DNA of 64,000 nucleotides from Tetrahymena elliotti 4EA (Eukaryota > Ciliophora > Oligohymenophorea > Hymenostomatida > Tetrahymenidae), in the NCBI GenBank assembly GCA_000231825.2, contig JH720347.1, forward strand, positions 446,448 to 510,447, in the 5' to 3' direction. Shown piece by piece: positions 24,747 to 37,852 of the stretch. Under the pieces are notes generated by a model. The model was not told the DNA's origin. It saw only the letters and a program-made list of their open reading frames with translations, and did no database searches. Every line of letters begins with the position of its first letter. The stretch's first letter is position 1. The translations under genes were made by a program, and so were the position numbers.

Positions 24747-25207
24747 GAAACTTTTATGGAAAAATGAATAAATACAAAATAAATTTACAGTCGATGTGTT
24801 AAGAGTGCTTTAATTTGAATATGTAACTCGAAAAAGATAGATAAATTAAAAAATACTAATTTTCATTAATTTTTTATAATTTCCTAGAGTACTGATCCAA
24901 AAATAGAATAACATTAAGTTATACCTATTTACCATCCAAAAATTAAATAAAAATTAGTCAACAAATTATTACTATAATAAATCTTTATCGTGAATCTCAA
25001 AAGTTTTTGTTAATAATAATTAAAAAGTAAATTAAATCATATTTTGATTATATACTTATAAATTATAGATATCTATTTCTATTAATCAATCAATCAAATT
25101 ATAGCAAGATTGAGTGGAGATAAGTAGAGAGAAGAGACACAACCTTAAATCTACCTAAGAAATAGCTACATAGTGACTCAATTCAATATCAAACAACTAC
25201 TCTGAAA

Positions 25208-27004
25208 ATGGGAGGATGTGTAAAATCAAGGAATTAAATAGCAGACGATGTTCTTCTCTCTAAGCATGAAAGATTAAGACTTGAAAACTTTACTTCAAAA
25301 ACTAACATTAGAGATGTTTACACCTTTTCTAGCGTTTTAGGTAAAGGAGGATTCGGTACAGTGAAGTTGGCTGCTCTGAAAAACGGTGTGTCTGACAAAA
25401 AAGTGGCAGTGAAAATTATAGAAAAAAATCGTTTGAAGAATAAATAATATATTCTTTTGAGAGAGTTAGAAATTTTAAAATCATTAGATCATCCAAATAT
25501 AATCAAATTTTATGAAGTTTATTAAGATGAAATGTTTTTTTACATATGTATGGAATACTGTGCCGGTGGAGAGCTTTTAGATAGAATAACAAAAGCACGT
25601 AATTTTAGAGAATAAGATGCTGCCTTGATCATGGATAAAGTATTTTCAGCAATTAATCATATGCATACTCAAGGGATAGTGCATCGTGATATCAAACCTG
25701 AAAATATTTTGTTTGTTAGCAAAAGTCCAGATTCCGAAATTAAAATTATTGACTTTGGCTTATCTGTCAAATGTGACGGAATGAAAGATTTGAGCACAAT
25801 GGTGGGAACTCCTTTGTATGTCTCTCCAAACGTGCTGAGAGGTCGCTATGATAGCTCTAGTGATAATTGGAGCGCAGGAGTTATTTTATATGTTCTTCTT
25901 GTAGGCTATCCACCCTTCTATGGAAAGAGTAGAGGAGAAGTTTTTCGTAAGATAGAAAAAGGAGTATACAACATGGAAGGTAATATTTTGTTTAGTTAAA
26001 TATAGCAAAATATATTGTAAGTTTTGATGGTTCATTTAAATAATTTTCTGATCTTTTAAAAACTGGAGTTTATGAGAAAGAGATAAACGAATTTCTTTTC
26101 GTTAAGAAAAATAAAAACCTTTATTAGAAACAAATAAAAAAAGAAAGCAATCAATCAATCAATTAAGCAAAAAAAAAACAAACAAATAATCAAACAATTT
26201 TTATCTTTAATCTATAAATTTTAATCTTAGAAAAATTATTGGCATAAAATATAACTCTTTTAATTAATAAAAGGAAAAGAATGGGATACTGTTTCTCCTG
26301 AAGCAAAAGATTTAGTAAAGAAATTATTAATTGTTGATAGTAATAAGAGAATGACTGCAGCCTAAGCTTTAAAGCATAAGTGGATAGTGAAGCACAAGAA
26401 AATTTAGGAGTGGACATAGTTTAAACATAACTCTACTATTGGAAGTATGGATGCAATAGATCCTAAAATATTGGCTATGCTTTAAAACTTTAGATAACCT
26501 ACTAAATTCAAAAACGAAGTCATGAAAATTTTGATTAATTAATTGAATGAAAAGGAAATAGAATAACTTAAGTATGCTTTTAAGTAATTAGATACAGAGT
26601 AAACAGGAGAAATTGGAATAGACTAGCTAAAAGAAGTGATGGAATAGCATGGGTATAAATAAACAAAAGAGTAATTAGAAAAAATAATTAGAAATATTAG
26701 TTCTAATTAAGATGGAAAAGATTTAGTTATAAGATATAGTGAATTCTTGGCAGCTACTTTAGACTCAGTTGTTTATTTAAAATCTGAAAAAATTTGGTCA
26801 TTATTTAAATATTTTGACCCTTCCAACAGCAACTTTATAACTATCACAGATTTGAAAGAAATATTTTTAAGAAATGGTAGAAATATTCCAGAAGAAGAGC
26901 TTAAGTAAATGGTTAAGGAAGTAGACCCTAATAATGATGGCAAGATATCTCTAGAAGAATTCAAGCTATTAATGAAAGGAGAAGAAATAGATTTTAAGAG
27001 CTGA
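25208..27004 (+). CDS. Calcium-dependent protein kinase, CDPK-A
   Basis: Predicted 500-residue CDPK in two exons (25208-25979, 26274-27004). The start MGGC gives an N-myristoylation glycine and a likely palmitoylated cysteine, so membrane attachment is inferred. The kinase domain (about residues 40-310) has the glycine loop [25 protein letters not shown] and DFGLS. The segment normally APE reads SPN (YVSPNVLRG), and the usual DxWS is DNWS. A junction segment and a CaM-like domain follow. EF1 (DTEQTGEIGIDQ) lacks the position-12 acidic residue and EF2 is degenerate. EF3 ([12 protein letters not shown]) has Asn for Gly. EF4 ([12 protein letters not shown]) is canonical. The intron falls after the first base of a Gly codon in MEG, as in CDPK-B and CDPK-C. 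Confidence 0.95.
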
Positions 27005-28469
27005 CTAAATCCTAAAAAAAGAAAAGAAATAAATATTCAATTAAATAAGATATTTTTAAAAAGAGAGAGAAAAAATTTAGTTATAAATCTTATTCAAAAC
27101 AAACAAATAAATAAACAAATTAACGAATTTAATATATTGAAAAACGACTATAATAAAATTATCTTATGCAATTTAAAATTATTTTTATAGCTTACACAAA
27201 TTTCATTCATTTTATTCATTTTGTACATAGAACAAACAATCATTCATTCTATATTTTATATTCAGGAATAATTTACTATTTTTCTTAGAGTAAAAAAATA
27301 CGTCACTTTCTCTCCTTACATATTTTTATAACACTTTTCATCCAGATTTTTCAATATTATCTTACACTATTTTTACCTGATTTTGATTAAATCCAAACTA
27401 AAATTTTTTAATAAAATTGACTTCCTTTCTTTTGCAATCGAAAAGAGAATAAATATAATGAGTTTTAAATTTTTTACAATAAAGACTAGTGAAGTTATTT
27501 TTCTTATAAATAGAAAAAGAATGTTTAATTATATTTTATAGATTAAGTAAACAACATTTCTTAAATACTAATTGTTTTATTTTTAAAAGAAAAACATAAT
27601 TATTCTTATCTAAAATAACTTTATTCCAAATTATAAGTAAGATTCATAAACTTTATAAAATTAAAATGAATTATATTTATTAGAAGTTTTGTTAATTTAA
27701 AGTAGAAAAGATTGTTTAATTAAAATCTGGTATTAAATCTTTCTTTTAGTGTGTCTAATTTTAGTATTTTTAACAAAAAAAATTATAATCTTTATAATTT
27801 GCAAATTATGAATATGATTTTTAAAGCAAAAAAAATTAAATTGTATTAAAATTTAAATTAAATTTGTGGAGAAGTTTTTTATTTAAAAAGGATAAACATT
27901 ATTTAATTAAATCTATTTGTATTAATAATTTTATTTTTTTATTCTATTCTTTATCTCAAAGATATTTTCACATAAAAAACTTAATGAATATTATCTAAAA
28001 TGGCTTATTATAAATAAAAAGTTTCATTAAATTTTAAAGATTTAAATATCATTAGATTTATTTAGAAGTTTTTTAAATAAAATAAATAAAAATTATATTT
28101 ATAAAATATAATAGATAAATTCACCATATTTTTACTAATCAAAGTATTTTTAACTATGATATAGTTAATTTATTTATCTTTTTTTATTACTTTAACAATC
28201 AAATAAGAGATTTTTATATTTTTTTGAAAATTTTTAATTCCATTTAATTAATAATAGTATTAAATGTCAATTAATATATAAAAGGAATATTGATACAAAG
28301 CTTTTAGTCTTATAATTTATTTAAATTAAATTACTATTTACACTTTTTGTTAAAATGATTTGGAAAATATTTATTTATTAGCTATGAAAAGTTGAATTTG
28401 TTAGATTTTAGTAATTATTTATTGTTACATTTTGCTGGATTGTAGAAAGAAAGCTAAATTTGCTTTAAT
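27005..28469. other. A+T-rich region between convergent genes
   Basis: About 1.5 kb between the 3' end of CDPK-A and the 3' end of the minus-strand Q/N-rich gene. Homopolymer-rich, with no gene, RNA or repeat recognised. Confidence 0.6.
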
Positions 28470-30689
28470 TCACTTTCCATTTTTTATTAAATTTATTATG
28501 TTTTGTCTTTTTTTTAGATTTGCTTACACAAATTCTAAAAATGCTGATTCTGCAGTTTAATTAAAAGCTGATGTAGATTCCCATCCACTACATTACTTAT
28601 CATCTTCCTAAATTGTGTTTTCTTTATATTAGCCACTCTTTTATGTTTATCTCGTTTATAAATCTTTTTTTGCTGGCCTTCTGAAGTTTATGTGGTTAGA
28701 ATTTGGATTAAGATTCACTCCACTCGATTTTAATATCTAATTTTACACATCATTAATCTATGGTTTCTCAGAATCTTTACTAGCTAAAATAGATTGCTAG
28801 TATTCGTTTTAGTAATTTTACAGTTGTTAAACTTCATCTTAGATGCAATTATTATGCTTGCAGCTGCATTATCGTCCAGGAGAACATGTTTCGTTTTAAA
28901 ATATTTTTTGTACTTCAACTTCTCTTACTTAGGCTTTTGGGTTTTTATTCAGACTATTAATATGAATGAATTAATGAGAAGAAAGATTAGGCTCTGAAAA
29001 ATCTTTCCAACACTAGAAGCTACTTGAATTCTATGATTATTATTATTCTTATTTTTAGGGAGAAAGATTGCTTCCTTTTAAAACTAAATAATGATTTCCT
29101 TATTTCTTTTATTATTTAAGAGTTCTTATTATTTTTTCTATATTAACTTCTCCAAGGCGGTGCCTCAGAGACTAACCTTATACTTAAATATCTTATATCT
29201 ATTTGATTTAATTAATAGTATCTGATGATTTGTTTTAAAGCTTACTTAAAATTTTTTAACTATTTTTTATTTACTTAAAAAAGTTACCATCTTAATTATT
29301 TTAATATTTAATTTCATTTTCTTTGCAGTTATTTTATTTTTCAAATGAAATTTCTTCTTAATTATGTGGAAACTTAACAAGCGATTTATCATTCTATCTA
29401 GCCTTATGAATTTAATTCAATATTATTTTAAAAATTTTATTAGATTTTAGCTTCTCTTGTTACTCTTCTTGGTTGTTTTAACTTTAATCAATTTCATTAA
29501 AAGTTAAATTTGAAAGTGAACTATTGTAATTTTGGCTTGTGTGGTGAGCATTTGATAGAGATATATTTTTAGCTTAATTTTATTTGTTTGGCCTAAATTC
29601 GCAAGAACGCGTTCTGATAGAATATTAGCTTTTAGCTTAATTTCCAAATTAGGGTAGTTTCTTATTAGTGATAGTGGCATTATTTTCTTAATTCAAATAA
29701 TTATTTTTCTACAAGCTAGAATGATTTTCTATGCTTGAACTAAACTACAATTAATCTATTTTTTTTCCAGTCATACACATTTTTTCATCTTATTTGCTGT
29801 CATATCTCCAAGCTGATATAAATATACCACTTTTGTCATCAGATAACCTTTTAAAAAACATTTTATAAAAAATTTAGATTACTCTTAATTTTTGAAGAAT
29901 AATCAAAAAGTGTAAATTAAAAATATCACAAAATCTAAATGCCTTTCAAATAATATTTAAAATAAATTAATTTTACTAATTTTTGTCAGATGACTGAAGG
30001 TTCCTAGAGTTTTTCCTATTTATTTTACCAGATGATGTTTTTATCTGTCTTTAGAAAGGACTTTAATCTATTATTGGTGATTCATTTATTTATATTTCAT
30101 CTTAATCTGTTTTGACAGAATATCCCCAATCTTCTGCTTCAGGAATAAAGCTTGATCTTAGTTAATATGAATTTTATATTCTACTAGATCCTTCTGTTTT
30201 GAGGGTATATCTTGTATGATCAGAAGAACTAAAATTATAATCAGTTTTATCATCTATGGATGACTTTTAATTTAAATTTTCATCATAGAATAGTGAGTTA
30301 TTTTATTATTAATGTTAATGGCTCTCCACTTTAGATGGTAAAAAATCGCTTAATTCAATCAATTATTTTTGCCTAAACATCTAGTTTATCTTCATTATTT
30401 ACTTTGACTTCTAAATAAATCTTATTATTGGTCTTTACCCTAAGGATTTTATTGGATAACTTTAGGTAGAGGGAATTATTGGATGAATTTATTTCTAAGG
30501 AGTAGTTTTTAATTAGAATTCACTTTTAATAGAGCTATCATTAAAAGTGTAATTAGGCTCATGAGCAATCTCTTGAGATTTATTTTGCCTTTTACTCTAC
30601 TTAATATGATTTTTTAAGAGAGATATACTAGCAGCTACTTTTGCAACTTTACTAGAGACAGGTGTTTAATATAATTTATTGTCAGTCAT
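28470..30689 (-). CDS. Large Q/N/S-rich protein of unknown function
   Basis: Predicted 696 residues in two exons on the minus strand (30689-29977, 29847-28470). A 129-nt GT-AG intron spans the only TGA in an otherwise open frame of about 740 codons. TGA should occur about every 60 codons here by base composition, so the openness is strong evidence. The protein is polar with many Gln, Asn, Ser and Lys, and most Gln are TAA/TAG. Basic clusters occur (SIRTRSCEFRPNKQN, RRPAKKDLQTRQTQK), with one Cys-containing patch (CSPGRQCSCKHNNC). No domain, signal peptide or membrane helix is recognised. An overlapping plus-strand frame at 28498-28997 that mimics a small membrane protein is judged a shadow. 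Confidence 0.75.
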
Positions 30690-31736
30690 ATTTAATAAAT
30701 TTATTAATTTATATAATTATGTTAGCAAATAAATACTTTTGTTAATTAAAAAGTCTTTTTTTACAAAAGCGAAGATCTAAGATACTGAAACTCTTTAGTA
30801 ATTTGATTAAGCCAATATCACGCATTGAATTGTTAATTAAATTTGTTATTTACTTAAATTCGTGATTGGCAATAAATCTCAAAATTAAACTTACATTCAG
30901 TAGACATTAAAACCATCCGAATGTTTCTTTTATTTCTCAAAATTTTAATCCTTTACAATTAATTTAAATTATTTTCTCAAAAGTAATTTATATTTTTAAA
31001 ACATTATTTAAAAAAATATTTAATCAAATTCAAAATTCAACCAATTTTTTTCAAAGTTAAGCTAATTTAACCTATTTAATTTACATTTTTGACAAAAAGC
31101 CTAATTTAAATTTTATAATTCTCTAATTATTTGCTAAACATAATTTAAAGAGAGAACTCCAATTTACTAAATATCTTAAATTAAAATACTTAAGAATTGT
31201 TAATTTGGGGGGAGGGGGGTCATTCTGTCAGTCTAATTACCAAGTACTCATGAGTCAAACATTTTGTCTATTAAATGACTCAAAAACTAGTCCCACAGAA
31301 TGACCCCCCCCCCCCCCCCCGTTAATTTAAAATAATTATATTTCCTACAAAGTGTTAAAAGTTAGAAAGAATTTAGATATGAGTTTAATTGGATATTTTT
31401 ATTAATCTTAATATAGATTTATTATTTTTTTTTGTTAAGATTTTTTAAATTACTTACATGAAAATTTAAAAAATTAAATTTTAATTAAAGAAATGTTTCA
31501 AGGATTAAATTTAAATAAGCTTTTAAATTATAAATTAGTCTTTCAAAATTTTTTAAATAAAAATATAATTACAAATAAGTTGAAGAGTTTTAAAGGATAA
31601 AGGAACATATTTTTGACATCTATTTACAAATATAAAATTGATGCTTGCTTCATTATATAATATTAAAATTTAATATTTTTATTGAAATATATTTTCTCAA
31701 TTTTTAGGAATACAAATTAATTCATTCTTTCTAATT
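30690..31736. other. Spacer carrying a small inverted-repeat element
   Basis: The region lies between the start of the Q/N-rich gene and the end of the ankyrin gene, both on the minus strand. It is A+T rich except for the 114-bp G/C-tract element listed separately. No gene is seen. Confidence 0.6.
31207..31320. mobile_element. Candidate MITE: G-tract inverted termini, 8-bp target duplication
   Basis: A 114-bp segment bounded by terminal inverted repeats. The left end is G6-A-G6 followed by TCATTCTGT (31220-31228). The right end is ACAGAATGA (31295-31303) followed by 17 C. It is flanked by an exact 8-bp direct repeat, GTTAATTT, at 31199-31206 and 31321-31328, as expected for a target-site duplication. 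A second inverted pair lies inside, TGAGTCA (31251-31257) and TGACTCA (31276-31282). There is no coding capacity. The structure fits a non-autonomous DNA transposon of a group making 8-bp duplications (hAT, P and Merlin do so), but no family match is claimed. Confidence 0.75.
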
Positions 31737-34700
31737 TCACTAACTAAAAGCAGGATTAATATTTAAAATTTATTATCTTGCACTATTATTAGTTTGTTTA
31801 CCAAAATGTGTTTCTGGTGAGAATTCTAACTTTACTATAAATGGAGATTATTAATTTATTTTAAAAGAACTTTATCTATAATCTTTTCTTTATGGTGTAT
31901 GCTCAAAAAATGAATCTCTATATTGGTCTTTTTAAAAATTAGTTTGCATTCCTTGCTCAATAATTAGTGCCTTTTCAAAATTCTAACTCTCTCTCTAAGA
32001 CATAAATTAGTTATTATCTATTGTATCTCTGTAAGGAGAATTTTAATCTGAGAGATTGTTCTTCTTGGCTATTGCTTCTTCTAAACCATATTTTTACAAA
32101 GTATCCATTTAAGCATAACCTAAAGGAGTAAAACCTTTCAGATTTTTAATGTTTAAATCAGCTCCATAGTCTAATAAAAGGAATATCATATTAATATCAT
32201 TTAGCTTAAAAGCCATATGCATAGGAGTATTCAATTTATGACACTACTAGTTCAAATTAGCTCCTTTCTCTAATAAAAATCTTAAAGAATTATTTATAAT
32301 AAAAGTATTGTAAATTTCTAAATTATTTTACTTTGCAATGACACAGTTTCCATTTTTGACAGCATAATACAGAGCAGTATTTTTCTTTTTATCAGTCATT
32401 AATACTTCTCCTTTATCATAATTTAAACCAGTTTGTTTGATTTTATAAAAATTATCCTCCCTAACATACTAAATTAGTCTCTCTGCTCTGCCTTGAGTCT
32501 GTCTTTATTTTCTAATATTATTGTGATAATTTTGTTCAAGTTTATTAATATTATTCTTTAAGTCTGAGTGAACCTTCATAAAAGGTTCAAATTAATTTTC
32601 TAATTTTTTAAAATAATATTAAAAATGAATAGAAATTTAATTAAAAAAATTACTTTTAATTTGATTGAGATTTCCGAAATTTGAAAATTTATTTAAAGAA
32701 TTTTATCTTGGCGTTTAAAAGCCTATTCTTTTAGTTAAAGGTGAAAAGCTTCTTGGATAATATTGCTAGCTCGTTTATGTTGAATATTCTTTACTTTAAT
32801 CTAACATTAACTTATCCATTCTTTCATTTTTTTATTTGACATATACTTTTTCCTTGTAAATATTTTGAGCAAGTTTCATTCTAAAAAAGCTTTAGATTTT
32901 CAATATTTAAGGCAAATGCTTTTTTTCATTTATTTCTTACTTGAATTTAGCAGCTGGTCCTCCTGAATAAAATTTTGCAAATTTTAATTTATTCTAAAGC
33001 TTTTCATCTAATTTTTTTATACGAAGCTTTTCTTTAGCATCCTGTTTTTGTCGATTTTTTTTGTTTTCATTCTAATTTTCAATTAAATTTTTTGCAGTTT
33101 TAGGTGTAGCTTCTTCATCTATTTTAATAAAAATAATTACCTATTATTTTAGTTTATAAAAAATTGATTACCAAGAATAATCTTTGAGGGAGGGTGATAA
33201 TTATAGTATTTCATTATTCTATCTATAGATTTGGGATGAGTTAATTGATGGACTTTCTATTTTTAGTTTATCAAAGCATCTTAAGGGTTTATTGTTTCTA
33301 ATGATGAGTTGGCAAACTCTACTGAAAACATATTTGAAGCTTGAGTTTTTTAAATTTATATAGGTTGTTTTTCTAAAATTGAATCTTCACTAAATTTTTG
33401 AGCATTTTACTCTTTTTAGAAATTAGTTTTTTCAAGATAATTTAGAACAGTTGCATACATTTTACTCTTTTTTTTATGTATTTCTAAATTTTTAAGGAAT
33501 TCTTAATACTCTTGATCTTTTTTCCTCTTTTCATCATATTAAGATCTTGTGTATTCGTTTTTATGACTTAAAAATGTTTCTCTATGATTGTATAATATAT
33601 TTTTAACAGTATTGTATGATTTTAGAATATTTTCAGCTAAAATTAGCTCAAAGGTTTTTATGATGTCATTTTTTTCTAATATTTCTATCGCTTCTTTCAT
33701 GAAATTTTTGTCAATAAATTTATTTAATAACTAATTTGTAGCAGCTAGAAATTCCATTTATTCTTCCAATAAAGCTTCTCCTTTCTAATACCTTTTCATG
33801 AGATTCTTTTTTATGAAACAAGAAAATAATTTATATTTATATCATTTGAACATAAAATTTACTTCTCTATTTATATCTTGAACGTTTGTATTTTTTAAGA
33901 TGAGCCTCATGAATTCATATGTAGTTAATTCACTAAAATTGTTTGACTTTACACTTTAAAAATTTCTCTGTTGTAATTAATTTCTCTTTTTCACGAATAT
34001 ATCCTCTGTTTCCTTTTATATTGATAAAGAATTTTTAAATTAAAAGCATCATATATATTTACTTGATTCCAGTAGTAATTGTCATATAATACTCTCTTCT
34101 ATCTATCTAGATATTCTTATTTGCTTAACCCTTAAATCATATTATCTCTAAGCCATCTGTACTCAGCTTCTTATTGTTACTCTGAAATAGATTATCCATG
34201 CTTCAAGCAATTGTCAATCTATTCTTAAAGTTTTACAACTTAGAACGATTTAATATTCTTTAAACCTTTATTTTCACTCTGTTTTTATGCAATATATTAA
34301 TTTAGCGATGAGTTGTAAGTCTATCTTAGAGTTTCTGGATTAAATTTGCCTTTTAAATCATTCATAGACTATGATCTCACTTCCTACTTAGTTTATCCCT
34401 AACTTTAAAAATGTTCAAATATTACTAATAAGTAATATTTTTTTAAAAAAGAATAAATACTCTTATTTGATTTTTTCATATAGCTTTTAAAGTGGCTTTT
34501 AATGGCTTTCAGCGTTTTCTAGCTTAGAATTAAGGGCATCACTTATAATTTTATCGTTGACAGAACTTGACTATTTATTTTTTTCAATTTTATTAATTTA
34601 GATAAAAAGCAATTTATTGCTGAACTCATCAATAACATAAGAATCTCTCCTTTCAAAATTATTGGGATTGTTAATTTCATTATTTTTATTTTATGCTTCT

Positions 34701-36678
34701 AACTTAATCTGAGTTTGACCTCTTTTTCTTGTAAATAAATTCTAATTTTCATCAGTCTACTTAGATGAAAGATTATTATCATTGTTGTTGTCATTTTTAT
34801 TTGTCGTTTCTTGAAGTATTTTTTATTAAAATTGAGAAGTATTAGTATCAATAAATTAATCTGTGTTTTAATTATTTACAGAATTAATTATTAAGCTAGA
34901 TTAGTCGTCATTAAAGTCATTAGCATTTTATTCTTCCAATTATCCTTCGTTTTATTTATTGTTTTATTCATGTTTTTTTGTTAAAATTTTATCAAGTAAA
35001 AAATTTTGATTGTAAAAATTATTTATTTTCATAACAACCATTCTTTTCAAATTATTTTCTAGCTCACTATAAAAAGTGTTTATTTTTAACCATTTAAACT
35101 AATCCTTTTATTCCCTTTCTCTTTTTTTATCTTCTTCTACTTTTGATTTAAATTAGCTTTCAAATTTTTATGTTTCTTTGTTACGAGCTTCATTTTTTGT
35201 TTACCATTATAAGTACTGCTCTTTAAGTTAAGAAAGAATTTAATTAATTACATAATCTCTTTTGTCCTATTATTTTCTTATTAAGTCAAGAGCTCTTCTA
35301 TTTATCCCAAAGGCCTATAAAAATCTATTTGATTAAATAAAATATTAGCTAAGATCCATTGAAAAAAAGAAAAAAATTACTTCTAAGTAATATCTTGATT
35401 TTCTGATTCTTTTTTGTCTCTATTCTAAATTAATAGCAGTGATGCAATAGCAAAATTAGCTAAATCCTATCCAATTAATTAGCAAATTTTATTCTGTTTC
35501 CTTATTTGTTCTTTATACTGCAGTAATTCTGTGTAAGCTGAACTTTATTAGGTTTGAGCAGCTGAGATTGTTTAATTTTATTGTGATTAAATATTCTCAT
35601 TAAAAGTAGCTGTGTTCCTTTATTAATAATGAAGATTTTCTAAAATCCTTGCTGTCAATTTTCTACTACTAGTTCTTGCTCTTGGAGCTGGACTTATAGT
35701 CTCTTTGTTAAGGATAGTATTACCTCTCTATTTTTCTCTTACAATTTTTATTGTACTCTTTTATTAATTGGCCGAACCAATAACTGAATAAGATTTTTAT
35801 CTCTCCAAGATTGCTTGATTAACTTGTGGATTATTAGCATCCTCCTTATGCTGAAATGTGAAGTTTGAATTTAAATTGCTATTTTATAATTTTTAAGGAG
35901 TTTAATCTCCATTTCTAAGTATTAGTGAAGAGAAATTAGATAAAGAAACCTATCTTGAAATAGATTATAATTATTTTTAGCTCTATAAAGGAGAAGAGAA
36001 TATTTCTGTAGATGCGATAGCAGAATCCAAATCAATAATACTATTTTGTAATTTTTAGTTGGATTAACCCTAGATTGTTAATATAGAAAAATCCTGCTAT
36101 GATTTTTGTTTTTAAATATTTTGTTGCTTCAAATCAACGTTTTTATTATTTGATTAGATATCTTGCAAAGGATTTATATTTTACTAAAAAGTTAACATTT
36201 TTTTATTTTTTCTTTAAAAATTATCACTTGTTTAGCTGATATCCATCATACTACTATTATTCTAGCCTAATTTATTATAAAATGCATATGGCTAATTATT
36301 TTATTTATCTTCACCTGTAGATAATTAATCAGATTTTATGATAGTTGTATTTCTAGTTCTAATTACATTTAATGGAGTATCTCCTAATTATCTAGTGTTT
36401 GATAACCTTTCCACAAGAGCTATTTTTGATTCGCAGTTATTCAAAAAGAAAGTTTTTAGGTCTTGTAATTGCTAAATACTTTATGCTTATTGACTTAACG
36501 TAGGTCCTTTACTTTTTAAAATACTTTTTAGCAGAGAAACTTGGGCAAAATTTGTTTATTTATGGGTCTAATTTCTAAAATTTTCTGAAAATTATTCAAA
36601 TTTTTATTCTATTTCCTAAAGGTTGTCATACTCAAAAGATTTTTCAAGTTTTTTTAACTAAGATTTACTTTTCCTCAT
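31737..36678 (-). CDS. Large ankyrin-repeat protein with a novel N-terminal region
   Basis: Predicted 1,520 residues in eight minus-strand exons: 36678-35381, 35324-34461, 34402-34063, 34012-33863, 33805-33172, 33118-32941, 32889-32654, 32599-31737. Introns are 50-58 nt and every phase closes. About three ankyrin repeats lie near residues 1300-1420: KNTALYYAVKNGNCVI, LEKGANLNQQCHKLNTPMHM, then LLLDYGADLNIKNLKGFTPL. The first 430 residues are Gln/Asn/Ser-rich. Residues about 430-1230 are charged and helical, suggesting coiled coils (KFESQFKSKVEEDKKRERE). No membrane segment or catalytic motif is seen. Ankyrin repeats bind proteins, so a scaffold is inferred; nothing more specific can be said. 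An upstream start is possible. Confidence 0.85.
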
Positions 36679-37852
36679 TTTAAATAACAGCAGTCGTTCT
36701 CAAATTAATATTTGTCCTTAAATTTAATTGTAGATGATTTTTAATAATTTGCTTTTTTCTAAGATATTAATACTAAAAATTTCTATTAAACTATATAAAA
36801 ATCAATGGTCGAAAGATTAAAATCTAAATTATATTTTTTATTTTTAGAATAAGTATAATTGATTGATTAGATATCACTCTATCCATTAGTTTTAAAAATG
36901 TTAATTTGTAGATATCTAAAGCTATAAATAAGTAAGTAAAAACCTTCACTTATTAATTAATTAATATATTAATATAAATTTATTTTAACTGGAAAGTTTT
37001 TCTTCAAAAAATTTAATTCTAAATTATTTAGATTGAAATATTTGATTTTGTTAGTTTATGATTTAAGTTGATGGATATTTTTAGATAAATTAATTTTAAT
37101 CAGATTAAAATATAAATTATTAATAAAAGCACTTTTAAAAATTATTAATTTATAAATTAACTTATTTAGCTGTTTTTATTTCTTAACTTTTGTAATTACT
37201 TTTATTCAAATTTAGCAAGGAATAAATTATTAAAATTATCAATTAAAATAAGCTAATATTTTTGATTTAAAGAAACTACTTTGGTTTTTCAAACTTTTTT
37301 CAAAAATTGCAAATAAATGTATGATACAACAATAGCTTTCAAAATATACAGTAGAATACCTTTCATCTGTATGTAATAAATATTATCCAAGATTTTTTTG
37401 TGATTTTTCACTTCCAATACTTATTATTTTGGACAAAATTTCCTGTCCCATCAGTTCCAAACATAGACAGATTATACTGAATATAGTATATTTGTGCTTT
37501 TTTAAAGTTAGTTAAAAATATTTTTATTTTTTTGTCATAAATAAAATCTCTTGTTTAAAATTTATTAAAATTAAAAAAAACACAAAATATTTTAACTTAA
37601 AAATTCTTACATATGACATAATTTGATTTTGTACTTTTCCAGAATTTTTAAATTTAGTAGAAGTTTACATTTGTGAATGTAAAATAATAGCTTAATGAAT
37701 ATCCCAGAATATTTATTTTGTCTAAAACAAGGAGAGAATTTGCTTTAAAAAAAAGAAAAGTTGGATATCATATCAAATTTTTATAAAATATTTAATAATT
37801 TTATAGATTTAACAAAATTAATAAACTAGGGTTTTAAGAAATTTTATTTTAA
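36679..37852. other. Divergent promoter region
   Basis: About 1.2 kb between the divergent ankyrin and RCHY1-type genes. A+T rich. No specific motif is recognised. Confidence 0.6.

Larger units (their letters stand above)
22554..25207. other. 2.65-kb gene-poor region
   Basis: Very A+T-rich DNA with frequent TGA in all frames and no supported gene. It contains two imperfect direct copies of an AGGAGTAACA-led segment (about 23132 and 23249) and a perfect hairpin at 24724-24746. The right end must hold the promoter of CDPK-A. Confidence 0.55.

Noticed and set aside
28498..28997. A plus-strand two-exon frame encoding a small hydrophobic protein resembling a Yif1-like membrane protein
   Set aside because: It needs a weak 5' splice site and overlaps a minus-strand frame open for about 460 codons that joins in phase with more coding sequence upstream. 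The minus-strand gene is far better supported.
29140..29190. G+C-richer patch with a short GGC/GCC stem suggesting a small RNA
   Set aside because: It is also within the same minus-strand coding exon and no complete RNA fold could be built.
29600..29625. 12-bp palindrome AGAACGCGTTCT as a regulatory or RNA element
   Set aside because: It lies inside the well-supported minus-strand coding exon of the Q/N-rich protein, where it encodes ordinary residues.
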